The position numbers and the translations under genes were made by a program. This document shows positions 8,697 through 17,695 of a stretch of DNA of 23,765 nt, one piece after another. Where the stretch lies: the NCBI GenBank assembly GCA_024220525.1, contig JAMYWO010000238.1, positions 12,176 through 35,940 of the forward strand. The letters run 5' to 3'. How positions within the stretch are numbered: position 1 is the first letter of the stretch; the number at the start of each line of letters is the position of its first letter. The notes under the pieces are model-generated. The model was not told the origin of the DNA. It saw only the letters and a list, made by a program, of their open reading frames with translations, and did not search any database. Origin of the DNA: Cochliopodium minus (lineage: Eukaryota; Discosea; Himatismenida; Cochliopodiidae).

Positions 8697-10653
8697 TTAT
8701 CTCATCTTGATAAACTCTTGGAGCTCCTTCTCAATGTTCAACAATTGTTCTTTCAACTCCTTGTTGGAAGCCTCGAGAGAGATTTCTCTCTTCTTCTCCT
8801 CCTTGATCTCCTCCTTCAACTCTTGATTCTCCTTCTCTTGTTTCTCCTCAAAGATCTTTTCTTTCTCCTCTTCAGCTTCTTCTTTAGTAGCCAAATCTCT
8901 GTTGTATTTCTCATCCTCTTCTTCTTTTTCTTCAATGTCATGGATCTTCTTGTCATATTGTTCGTTCTTCTGACCTTGTTCAAAGAATTCTCTTTCGTGA
9001 GAATCCCCCTTCTCTCCTCTCTTCCCAACTTTACCTCTGAGACCCCTGGCACCCTTCTCTCCTTTGATACCCTTCAATCCTCTCTTTCCGTCTTTACCAT
9101 GATGACCTCTGTCACCTTTAACACCTTTATCTCCGAAAAGACCTCTTTTTCCTTCAACACCTTTCTGACCTCTTCTTCCTTTATCTCCTCTGGAACCTTT
9201 CAATCCTCTACGACCTCTTCTACCTTTGTTTCCTTTGTCTCCTTTCAAACCTTTATCACCCTTATCTCCCTTGTTTCCTTTCTCTCCTTTGTCACCTTTT
9301 AATCCTTTATCCCCTTTATCTCCAGTATCACCTTTAAATCCTTTGTCACCTTTATCACCTTGGTTTCCTTTGTCTCCTTTGTTTCCGGTATTACCCTTAT
9401 CTCCTTTGTCACCTTTATCACCATCTACACCCTTGTCACCTTTATCTCCTTGGTTTCCTTTATCTCCTTTGTTTCCGGTATTACCTTTGTCTCCTTTGTC
9501 ACCTTTATCACCAGTCAAACCTTTATCTCCCTTTTCTCCCTTATCCCCTTTATTACCTTTATCACCTTTATCACCCTTTTCTCCCTTATCTCCTGTATTT
9601 CCTTTGTCTCCCTTATCTCCTTCATTTCCTTTATCTCCTTTATCACCTTTGTTCCCCTTTTCTCCCTTATCTCCTGTGTTTCCCTTGTCTCCTTTGAATC
9701 CCTTGAATCCTCTTCTACCTCTATATCCGGGATACCCTCTTCTTCCCTTTTGCCCCTTATCTCCCTTCTCACCTTTATCTCCATTATTTCCTTTGTCTCC
9801 AGAATTACCTTTATCTCCATTATTACCTTTGTCTCCCTTCAAACCCTTGTCTCCTTTCACTCCTTTATCTCCCTTTTCTCCTTTGTCTCCCTTTGTTCCT
9901 TTATCTCCAGTGTTACCTTTATCACCTTTATCACCTTTGTCTCCAACTAAACCTTTGTCTCCTTTAGTTCCTTTATCCCCCTTCAATCCTTTATCTCCTT
10001 TCAAACCCTTGTCTCCCTTCACCCCCTTATGTCCACGACGACCTTTTTCCCCTCTGCGTCCCTTCTGTCCCTTTTGAGGTTCTGGTTCTCCATACCCGTG
10101 ATGTCTGTGTTCTTCTTCTTCGTGGTGTCCATGATGTACTTCTTCATCCTCATAATGTCTGTTGTCATCAAGTCTAAAATCTTCATAATCATCAAATCCA
10201 TTGAATTTTTTAGAGTTGGATGATTCTGTTTTTTGTGAATCTTCATTCATTTTAATTTCTTCTATGTTTTTGTTGACTGTTTTTTCCAATTTCTTCTCTA
10301 TTGGCAATTTTTTTTCAACCTGTATATTTTCTTCTTTTTCATTCAAATTTTCGATAGTAAATCCATCATCTTCATTTTCTATTTGATATTATTTTTTTTT
10401 AGAATAATATTTTTGATTAAATAAAATTCTTCTTTCGATTCTTTATTATGAAGAATATCTTTTATATACCTTTATGTGTTGTTTTTTTGAATGGTATTTC
10501 TTCATTTTTTTGTTCATTTTTTTGGATTGGTTCAGCCACTGCTTCTTCTTTAAAATAATCCCAATCCATATATTGTTTCTTTCCAATAGTTTTTTCTGAT
10601 GATACAACCAAAAGAAGAAAACTTATAACGAGCAAAAAAACAAGTTTATTCAT
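8697..10653 (-). CDS. Secreted collagen-like protein with His/Glu-rich domain and C-terminal coiled coil (collagen gene 3)
   Basis: Two exons on the minus strand: 10653-10470 and 10378-8697, phase-1 intron 10469-10379, 621 residues. Signal peptide (LVFLLVISFLLLVVSS), then EKTIGKK, closely matching KTIGK in collagen gene 1, and DWDYFKEE, matching DWNDFFLEE in gene 2. Residues about 62-164 are charged and end in a His/Glu cluster (EEVHHGHHEEEEHRHHGYG). Residues 165-521 are exactly 119 Gly-X-Y triplets without interruption, more varied than in gene 2 (GDK, GNT, GLK, GRR, GYP). The last 100 residues are a coiled coil (LEASNKELKEQLLNIEKELQ). Codons in the coiled coil are clearly C/G-ending (CTC, AAG, GAG), unlike most genes here, which may mean high expression. 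The chain lacks cysteine. Likely an extracellular trimeric structural protein. Confidence 0.93.
9000..10070 (-). repeat. Coding minisatellite for 119 Gly-X-Y triplets
   Basis: A 1071-nt purine-rich array on the coding strand. It is internally divided: two GDK-rich blocks are separated by an Arg/aromatic stretch (GRRGYPGYRGRRGFKGFKG), and an Arg/Lys-rich block forms the C-terminal end. A unit of about 45 residues containing GDKGNTGNKGDKGNQGDKG occurs twice in tandem, evidence of local duplication. Confidence 0.93.
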
Positions 10654-10686
10654 TTTTTTTGGAACTCAATATTTTTTTATTTTTTT

Positions 10687-10696
10687 GTCCTTTCAT
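10687..10696 (-). promoter_or_regulatory. Shared upstream 10-mer of the collagen genes (copy 3)
   Basis: Minus-strand ATGAAAGGAC lies 34 bp upstream of the ATG at 10653. With its 5' flank it reads TGAATAATGAAAGGAC, against TGAATATGAAAGGTC at collagen gene 2. Inferred core-promoter or factor-binding element. Confidence 0.5.
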
Positions 10697-10702
10697 TATT
10701 CA

Positions 10703-11478
10703 TTTAAAAAAAATCACGATCACATATTAATTTTTTTTTTGAAAGCTTCTTAATATCTATCAAAATCATATTATCATTTTTAGTTGATAACATAACGAGA
10801 AATTATTAATTATGGCAAAATGAAAATAACAATTTTATATTTGAGATTAAATCTCCAATATATCAATGCTATTTGATGTGTTTGATTTTTTGCAACAAAA
10901 CAGATTGTTGATATCAAAATTATCATTTATATTTGATTGTTATTGATCCATTTTTTGAGTATCCCTATTTTATAAATCATATATTTCAATAATATACCAC
11001 ATCCTGCATTATTCATCTTTTTTTCATCCTTCATATATTAAAAAAGAAGGGATATAGTTAGTAAGTATCAATAAATTTGAAATGATTTAAAATATGAAGA
11101 AAATTATATCACCAGATTGAGATAATTCAAGTTTTTTTTATTTTTAATTCAAGTCAAAATAGAATGGAAAATAAGATCATAAATAGAAAGATTGCTTCAA
11201 ATATTCGCAAACCTCATAGATGTGTAAGATCAAATTTGTCTTTTTAAACATGAATAAACAATTCCCAAACATCTTTATTTTTGATTTAATAAAATTTTTT
11301 AAAATTTCATTTGAATTTCATTTTTAAAAATATTTTATCTGATAATTTTTCATAGTTTGTGAGCAAATTTACAATCAAGAGTTTATTCCGATCAAATTTA
11401 TAGTTATTGGAAAGTTCAGTGTTTTTAAAAGAAGGTAAATTAAATAATTAAATTATTAAATAAAAAAAATCGTCTTAA
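10703..11478. other. Divergent intergenic region, mostly A/T
   Basis: This separates the minus-strand collagen gene 3 from the plus-strand Zn2Cys6 gene and should hold both promoters. Most of it shows no coding signal. The one exception is a possible decayed exon pair at 11164-11438, listed separately. Confidence 0.6.
11164..11438 (+). pseudogene. Possible remnant of a small-GTPase-like gene
   Basis: ATG 11164 opens 20 codons ending at a strong donor (GTAAG at 11224). An AG at 11362-11363 would join in frame to an exon reading QIYNQEFIPIKFIVIGKFSV before a stop at 11436. IKFIVIG followed by x-x-SV-x-K resembles the first strand and P-loop of Ras/Rab proteins (IxVIGxxxVGKT), but the loop's key Gly and Ser/Thr are absent and nothing of the rest of a GTPase follows. 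It could equally be chance or part of the leader of the Zn2Cys6 gene. Confidence 0.2.
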
Positions 11479-14309
11479 ATGAATAAAAGAGAAGGAAATA
11501 TCGACAACATAGAAGATCAATCATTCAAAAGAACAAAGATTGCAAGGAAAGCATGTTTCAATTGTCAAAAATCACATAGGTAAAAATAATTTTCGAATTA
11601 TATTCGACAAAAGAGGATCTTTATTTAATTCATTTGCATATTTACTTTAATATTTTTAAAGAAAATGTGATGATGTTAGACCTTGCAAAAATTGCCTGAA
11701 ATCAAATAAACAATGTTATGATGTTGAGAATAAAAAGAAGAAAAATATCGCACCTCCTCAAATCAATGTCAATAATCCCAATCTGAATAAACAACATACC
11801 AATAATTTGATTGATAAATTGATGAAGGAATATAGCGAGAATGTTCCTTTGCAAATCAATAATATCCAACAATTATTGATCAATAATCAGAGTGAGGATG
11901 ATCAATCCATTGAAAATAGTTTTATTAATAGTTTTAATAACAACATTAATAGTGCCAATAATAATAATATGAATTCTTTCAATAATCAATCAAATATGCA
12001 TCCAAATAACTCTAATATCAATAATTTTTTCAATCAACAAATCCCTTTCAACAATCAACAATCTAATCAACCTCAAAATAATTTTTATGGCAATCAAACC
12101 AATGACAATTCAAATATCAATCATTTTAAATCCGAATTTGAATTCAATGAGGAAGATATCAACGATATAAACTTTAATTTTGATCAACTGCAAAATTTTA
12201 ATCAGATCCAGAGTAACATACAATCTCCCTTTAATATAAATAACAATATCAATTCAAATGATAAGAATTCTGACCTCAATTTTAAAACACCACAACCAAT
12301 CCCACCAAATAAATCTAATTCTAAAAATTCTCTCAATAATAATCCTATCAATACCAGAAATCCTACAAATAATCTTAATAATGGAAATAATATACATACA
12401 AACAATAATAATACCAATTTAGTTAATACCAATGTTAATAACACACGGATTCAAAATTCGCCTAATATAAAGATTAATAATAATACTCCGAGAAATCCTA
12501 ATTTCTCGCTGAATAATCCTAAAATTAACCCGAGCAATCTATCTTCCACCACCCAGTCCAATATCCAATCAAATCCTCAATTGATAACCAAACAAAATCA
12601 TCCTTCCATGCAACCCAATCAAAATATGAACAAAAATGTTCCCATAAATGTGATCCCTCAAAGCAATATTCCATCCAATTCAAAGAATAACATGATGATT
12701 CCCAACAATCAAATTATAAACAAAAATCCCACAACTCAAACCAATAATCTTCCAAATAATCCTAATTACAATCCAAATCAGATGAATATGAACAATATCC
12801 CCAACAATATGCAGAATAGATCCTTCAATAATCCCAATCAAATCAACCCTAATCAACAATATCTCAATAATCTCAACCATAATAACATGAATATGCAGAA
12901 CAATCCAAATATCCTCCAAAACAAACCTATTGTGCCAAAAAATAATCCAAATGTGCAGACTCCAATCACCAAAAAAGTGAACAACACCAACATTAACAAC
13001 AACATCAACAACAACATCATGAATTTCAACAGCAACATCAACATGAACATCAACAATAACCCTACCAACATCAATAACAACAATCTCATGAAAAACAACC
13101 CCAACAACATGATCAACATCGTTCAACAAAACCAATTTCAACAAAACAACCAAAACAATCTCAATAATCTCAACAAAAACATTAACATTAATAATATAAA
13201 CAATAATTTCAATAATAATAATTTTAACAATAACAACATTAATAATTTCAACAAAAATATTATTAACAGTAACAATTTTTATAATACCAACAACCAAAAC
13301 AACATGAGAACACAACAAACCAACCCGAACATGAATGTTAGTGGCAATATTGGCAATGGCAGTACCGACCAAAACCTCACACTCGTCAACCAGGAGGTGA
13401 ACATCTCCAACAACCTCCACATCACCAAGGAGCAGTCCATCCACACCAAAGTGGTCTACATCGTGGACGACTTTCAAAACAATAACAACAATAACAATAA
13501 CAATATTAATATTAATAATCTTAACAATAATAACAATAACAACGGCTTTATCAATCAAAATAATAATAATAATCAAGTCATTAAACCTAAAACTTCTAAG
13601 AACAAACTCATCTTGACAGAGTTGCAAACTGAGGTCGATCTGCTTAACGAGGAATACGAGTCCCTCAAAAAGGAGATGGAAGTTTTGAAGAACAAGAACA
13701 ACCAGAACAAATCCATTTTCGAGAAGTACTGCAAGTACATCTTCCCCTCTCTCAACCCTCATCTCTTGCAGTTCTTCCAGTTCAACCACCACTCCATGTT
13801 TTTTGTTCTTTCTTTGCCCAAAAACCTTCCCGCCAAATTTTTCAACGCTCATTTCATGTACATTGAAGACGTTTCACAAGATTTAGCTTATTATATGGGA
13901 TATTCTCCTTCTCAGGTAGTCAAGAAATGTTGTTCTTCTTTTGTGCCTCCTTATTCTCAATCAGAGCTTTCTTCCTTTTCTATGGTAAAATATTCATTTT
14001 TTTTTTTTTCTCCAGTTAATAGTATTAAAGTTTATAGTTTATTTTAATATTTATTTATTATCTTTTTAATTTTTTTTTTTAATCTTATCTTAGTCTTTTG
14101 CTGAAAAGTGTACTGAACAATTTAATTATCTTAAATTTGTCACCTATTTGAAAAATAATCTTGGATTTGTTTATCGTGTTGAATGTGATAGTTCTGTTTA
14201 TTGCGAGAATGGATCTCCTTCTTTCATCTTTTCGTTTGTGAGAAGATTGGAAAAGATAGAAGAAATTGTGGGGCATCTCATTTCAACTGTTGAATTAATA
14301 AATAATTAA
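11479..14309 (+). CDS. Zn2Cys6 (fungal-type) transcription factor with PAS-like domain
   Basis: Exons 11479-11579, 11662-13984 and 14094-14309 join in frame to 879 residues. Residues 26-52 form a complete Zn2Cys6 cluster with CX2CX6CX5CX2CX6C spacing (Cys 26, 29, 36, 42, 45, 52) and the context ACFNCQKSHRKCDDVRPC, typical of the ERT1/RDS2/AcuK group of fungal regulators. The first intron splits the codon of the Arg just before the third Cys. Residues about 60-680 are low-complexity Asn-rich sequence. A coiled coil (about 682-712, TELQTEVDLLNEEYESLKKE) leads into a PAS-like domain (about 720-870) with LAYYMGYSPSQVV, homologous to the genes at 1-4673. The second intron (13985-14093) sits at the same place as the last intron of those paralogues. 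Expected role: DNA-binding regulator recognising CGG half-sites; the metabolic target is unknown. Codons in 13340-13850 are C/G-ending, unlike the Asn-rich part. Confidence 0.93.
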
Positions 14310-14626
14310 AGTTATATTTATTTTTGTTTGTATAAATTTTTGTTTTTTAAATTAAACTCTTTTTAGATAATTCAATATTGGAAAGATTGATTGTTTAAAC
14401 TTTGATTTTGTGTTTGAAATTGAAAAATTTTAAAATTTTTATTTTATTTTAATTTATCTCCTCCGTTTGTTTATCTTTAAGATTTCTCATATATTTATAT
14501 TTATATATAAACCAATCATATAACGAGTTGATATATATTTTCAATGAAGCAAAGTAAAATCACAATTTCTTTGTCTTTTTTTTTTTGTTCAAAATTAACT
14601 TTAACAAAAAAAATAATAAATATATT
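14310..14626. other. Convergent intergenic spacer
   Basis: About 317 bp of A/T-rich DNA lies between the stops of two convergent Zn2Cys6 genes. It should carry both 3' ends. No coding or RNA signal was recognised. Confidence 0.6.
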
Positions 14627-15862
14627 TTAATATAAGCTTTCATTCTTCAACTTTTTCATAGGAGGCAAGATATCATCAGAATTAGCATTCATAGGAGGGA
14701 TGTTTCCATTCATCATAATTGGTTCGCGATAATGGGGAGGAGAATCCATTGGGGAGATGCTATTGTTATCCTCACCGGAAATGTTTTCTTTAGGTTTGGG
14801 AGATCTATTGGGATCTGAATGGAAGCTTTGAGGAGAAAGAAACTTGGAAGAAATGTTAGTATTGCTAGTATTGTTGTTGATTAATTTGAGGGGAGGGATA
14901 TTTATTGATTTGCCATGAGTTGACATTTGATAATTAATATTTTTATTATTATCTTGCTGTCTATTATGACCAGTGATGCTATGATTATTATAATTATTAT
15001 TATTATTTTGTGTAAGATATCCATTGTTATTATTGTTATTGCTAAGTCCGTTGTTATTGAGATGTATAAGATTATTTCTATGGGAGACGGAATTATTATT
15101 ATGTAGGAGATGAGACAATGGTATAGGATGATTAGGATGAAGATTACTATTATTGAGACGGCTATTGTGATGGGAGTTTTGGATGACGTTTCCTAGAAGA
15201 TGCAAATTATTCTCTTCGCAATTTTCATTTTCATTATTTGGTCCATCTGTCTCTATACTGTCAATCTCATGAGATGCATGCATCAAGATGTTGATCAAGG
15301 TCTGGAATTTTTCATTTGCCTCCTCATTGGATTCCCCGACGATAGAATTTCCTAGTTGATTCTTATTGTTGCCGCTGATGCTATGAGGGATCTTGCCTTT
15401 ATTGCTAGTGATGCTATTTCCATTGAGCAAGATATTATTCGTGGGATTGCTATTTAATTGTTTATTATTTGTTAGAGGAAAACTCCTATTGCTGCTATCT
15501 TGAGGAGTAATATAAATCATAGTGTTGGGTTGAGTTTTCTTAGCAATATTATTCTCCAAATTACTTGGTTTAGAAAGTGGAGGTATAGTGGGTGAGGAAT
15601 TATTCTTTGGTGTTATGATATTATTATTATTATTATTGTTTGTTGGTGCTTCAACGCCGCCTGGAGTGAATGTGGGTGCCACTACATTCTTTCTATATTT
15701 ATTCTCCACATCATAGCAATTCTTGTTCGATTTTACGCAGTTTTGGCAGGGTCTTTCGTCATTGCATTTTCTATGAGATTTTTTGCAGTGAAAGCAAGCT
15801 TTCTTGGCCATTTGATAGGATACTATTCTTTTTCTTTTGTTGTCGTTTTTTTTGGAGTTCAT
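14627..15862 (-). CDS. Zn2Cys6 (fungal-type) transcription factor, Asn-rich, without PAS domain
   Basis: One uninterrupted exon, 411 residues, starting at ATG 15862 after an A-rich leader. Residues 23-49 are a complete Zn2Cys6 cluster (Cys 23, 26, 33, 39, 42, 49; ACFHCKKSHRKCNDERPC). The region from ACF to about 15 residues past the last Cys (CYDVENKYRKN) is nearly the same as in the gene at 11479, so the two are close paralogues, yet this copy has no intron in the domain. The rest is Asn/Ser/Pro-rich with a Glu-rich patch (about 177-220) and a Pro/Met-rich tail (ISPMDSPPHYREPIMMNG). No coiled coil or PAS-like domain is present. Expected to bind CGG-type sites; the tail could be an activation region. 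CGG triplets lie in its own upstream region. Confidence 0.92.
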   Translation of the reverse strand: MNSKKNDNKRKRIVSYQMAKKACFHCKKSHRKCNDERPCQNCVKSNKNCYDVENKYRKNVVAPTFTPGGVEAPTNNNNNNNIITPKNNSSPTIPPLSKPSNLENNIAKKTQPNTMIYITPQDSSNRSFPLTNNKQLNSNPTNNILLNGNSITSNKGKIPHSISGNNKNQLGNSIVGESNEEANEKFQTLINILMHASHEIDSIETDGPNNENENCEENNLHLLGNVIQNSHHNSRLNNSNLHPNHPIPLSHLLHNNNSVSHRNNLIHLNNNGLSNNNNNNGYLTQNNNNNYNNHSITGHNRQQDNNKNINYQMSTHGKSINIPPLKLINNNTSNTNISSKFLSPQSFHSDPNRSPKPKENISGEDNNSISPMDSPPHYREPIMMNGNIPPMNANSDDILPPMKKLKNESLY

Positions 15863-15971
15863 TTTTTTTTTTTATCAAATCTTCAAATTGGGAAATAAAT
15901 TTTTTCTTTTTTGTTTTTTTTTGGAGTTTATTTTATTATTTTTATTTTATTTTGTTCACTATGATAAATTT

Positions 15972-15998
15972 CGGTCGGATATAGGATTATTTTTGCGG
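15972..15998. promoter_or_regulatory. Cluster of CGG triplets upstream of a Zn2Cys6 gene
   Basis: Three CGG triplets (15972-15974, 15976-15978, 15996-15998) occur within 27 bp, the first two as CGGtCGG, in otherwise A/T DNA about 110 bp upstream of the ATG at 15862. CGG is the known half-site of Zn2Cys6 factors. Autoregulation, or control by the sister gene, is an inference. Confidence 0.35.
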
Positions 15999-17438
15999 TG
16001 ATAGCGCTTTTTTTTTAGAGAGAATCAAAGAGATTTTTAATTTTTTTTTTATTTTTTCAATTCATTATGTTAATGTTTATTATTTTATTTTAAAAAATAT
16101 TCTAAGTTCATTCAACAAAATTCCTAATTATTTAAAAAATAACAGTATAACTTTTACAAATCACTTGAATTCTTGGAACAACGTTTAAAAAATATTTCTC
16201 AAACAAAAGGGAACTTTGAAGCTAATAATACTTTAAGATTCATTTAAATTCACCATTTTTTAAAATTCTTTTTTTTATTTTTTAAATACATGAAGGAGAT
16301 TCATTTATGGAAAAAGAAATAAAAATAAAATTCCTTCTTTTTTTAAATTGCCTTTATAACTTAATCTCTCATCTTTCATTAAATACAAAATGAATCCTAT
16401 TTGAATACATTTGTATGTTTTTTTTACAAAAATAAAATCAGTGATATCAAAAAAATAGAATTTCAGACTAAAGAAATAAATAAAAAAATAAATAAAAAAA
16501 AAAATAATTCCACCCTCAAGTAAAATTTTTTTTATTACAAAATCAAATGAAAGTGAAATTTTGATGCTTCAAGTATTTTGATCTTTTTTTTCTATTTTTT
16601 TTTGTATTATTGTGTTACGAATTAAAAAAAAAAAAATAATTTAAATCAATCTCCGGAGAAGCTAGAAAATTCTCATTTATTCCGCCAAAAAAAGAAATTC
16701 CCCTCCAAATAAAAAAAAAAAACTACTTGATACTGTATATAGAAAAATTTAGTTTTGATCTTTGAACTGAAAAGTAAAGATTCTCATTTTTAAGTTTTTT
16801 AAAAAATATATTTAATTTATTTTGCGATCTAGTAAAAATAATATAATTCCCATAAAATTAAAAATTTAATTTGATTTGATTCAAATATTAATTTATGACA
16901 TCATCCTCAATTCCTCCCTTTAAATAATCTATATTTCCAAATTATTTTTCTTATTATCTTTTTAATGAGAAGTTAAATCTAATTTAATTTTTATTTGAAT
17001 GAAATGGATTCGAAATCTTCAAAGCATAATTAATTAATCATTATCTAGATCTATATATTGGGGAAATTGGTTTGTAATTGGATAACATTTTGATCATTAT
17101 TTGAATAATTTCCTTATTTTTTTTTTTTTTTGAATGTTCAAACAATGAATTAAATTGAATCTGAAAGTGAATTGAAAATGAACTTCCTGAATCAATTGAT
17201 GCAATGAAATTGTTAATAATCATTTCTTCAATTAACTCCTCTAAATAAAAAATTATAAAAATTAAAAATAAAAATAGAAAAATTGAAAATGACTAGTGAT
17301 TTTGCATCAAGATCATGATAATCAATTGATTTCAAGTTGTGTAAATTTTATTTAACATTCTATAATTTAATAATTTTAGAATAAAAGGAGATTTCATTAT
17401 TTAAAGATCTTGACAAAAAAAAAAAAAGATTGGAAAAA
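15999..17438. other. Long gene-poor A/T-rich region
   Basis: No convincing gene was found in about 1.4 kb. A perfect 10-bp palindrome, TCTCCGGAGA (16650-16659), stands out for its CCGG core. On the minus strand, 17236-17041 holds an open stretch containing MIINNFIASIDSGSSFSIHF, preceded by an acceptor-like TTATTTAG; it could be a terminal exon of a small gene, but no good first exon was found. The rest is homopolymer-rich and featureless. Confidence 0.5.
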
Positions 17439-17621
17439 ATGAATAATCACAATGTGGATAACAAAATACCACATAAACCTTGTAAAATAATGCCTTCAAT
17501 TAGAGAAAAAAAAGAGGAACCCAAAAAAGAAGAACCAAAAGAAAAACCAAATCCCTTCTGTGTAAAATTAAAAAAGGTGAATAAAGATGGAAATGACGAA
17601 TATAGACAAGAAAACAAATGA
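17439..17621 (+). CDS. Small charged protein, 60 residues, unknown
   Basis: ATG 17439 follows an A-rich leader. The 60-codon frame is rich in Lys, Glu and Pro (REKKEEPKKEEPKEKPNPF) and low in the Asn and Phe/Ile runs that mark random frames in this DNA, so I consider it a real gene. The PNPFCVKLKKVNKDG segment ends in LKKV, the core of WH2/beta-thymosin actin-binding motifs, and the total length is near that of a thymosin. This is a short resemblance only and no function is claimed. It converges on the LRR gene, with only 74 bp between stop codons. Confidence 0.5.
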   Translation: MNNHNVDNKIPHKPCKIMPSIREKKEEPKKEEPKEKPNPFCVKLKKVNKDGNDEYRQENK

Positions 17622-17695
17622 GTGGAAATAAATAAGATATATATGAAAGGAAATTTATAATAATAAAAAGGATTTTAAATAAAAGTCTTTTTTTT

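Noticed and set aside
4894-10653. Collagen genes as bacterial or phage tail-fibre type collagens
   Set aside because: Each has a eukaryotic signal-peptide exon and in-phase GT..AG introns, and the three share this structure with surrounding intron-containing genes.
12680-13852. 390-residue minus-strand frame rich in Val/Ile opposite the Zn2Cys6-PAS gene
   Set aside because: A shadow of Asn/Ile-rich codons of the plus-strand gene; no recognisable domain and no splice or start support.
17041-17236. Minus-strand open stretch with acceptor-like TTATTTAG in front
   Set aside because: Composition is somewhat protein-like but no first exon with a start and matching donor was found within 300 bp; left as a remark in the intergenic entry.
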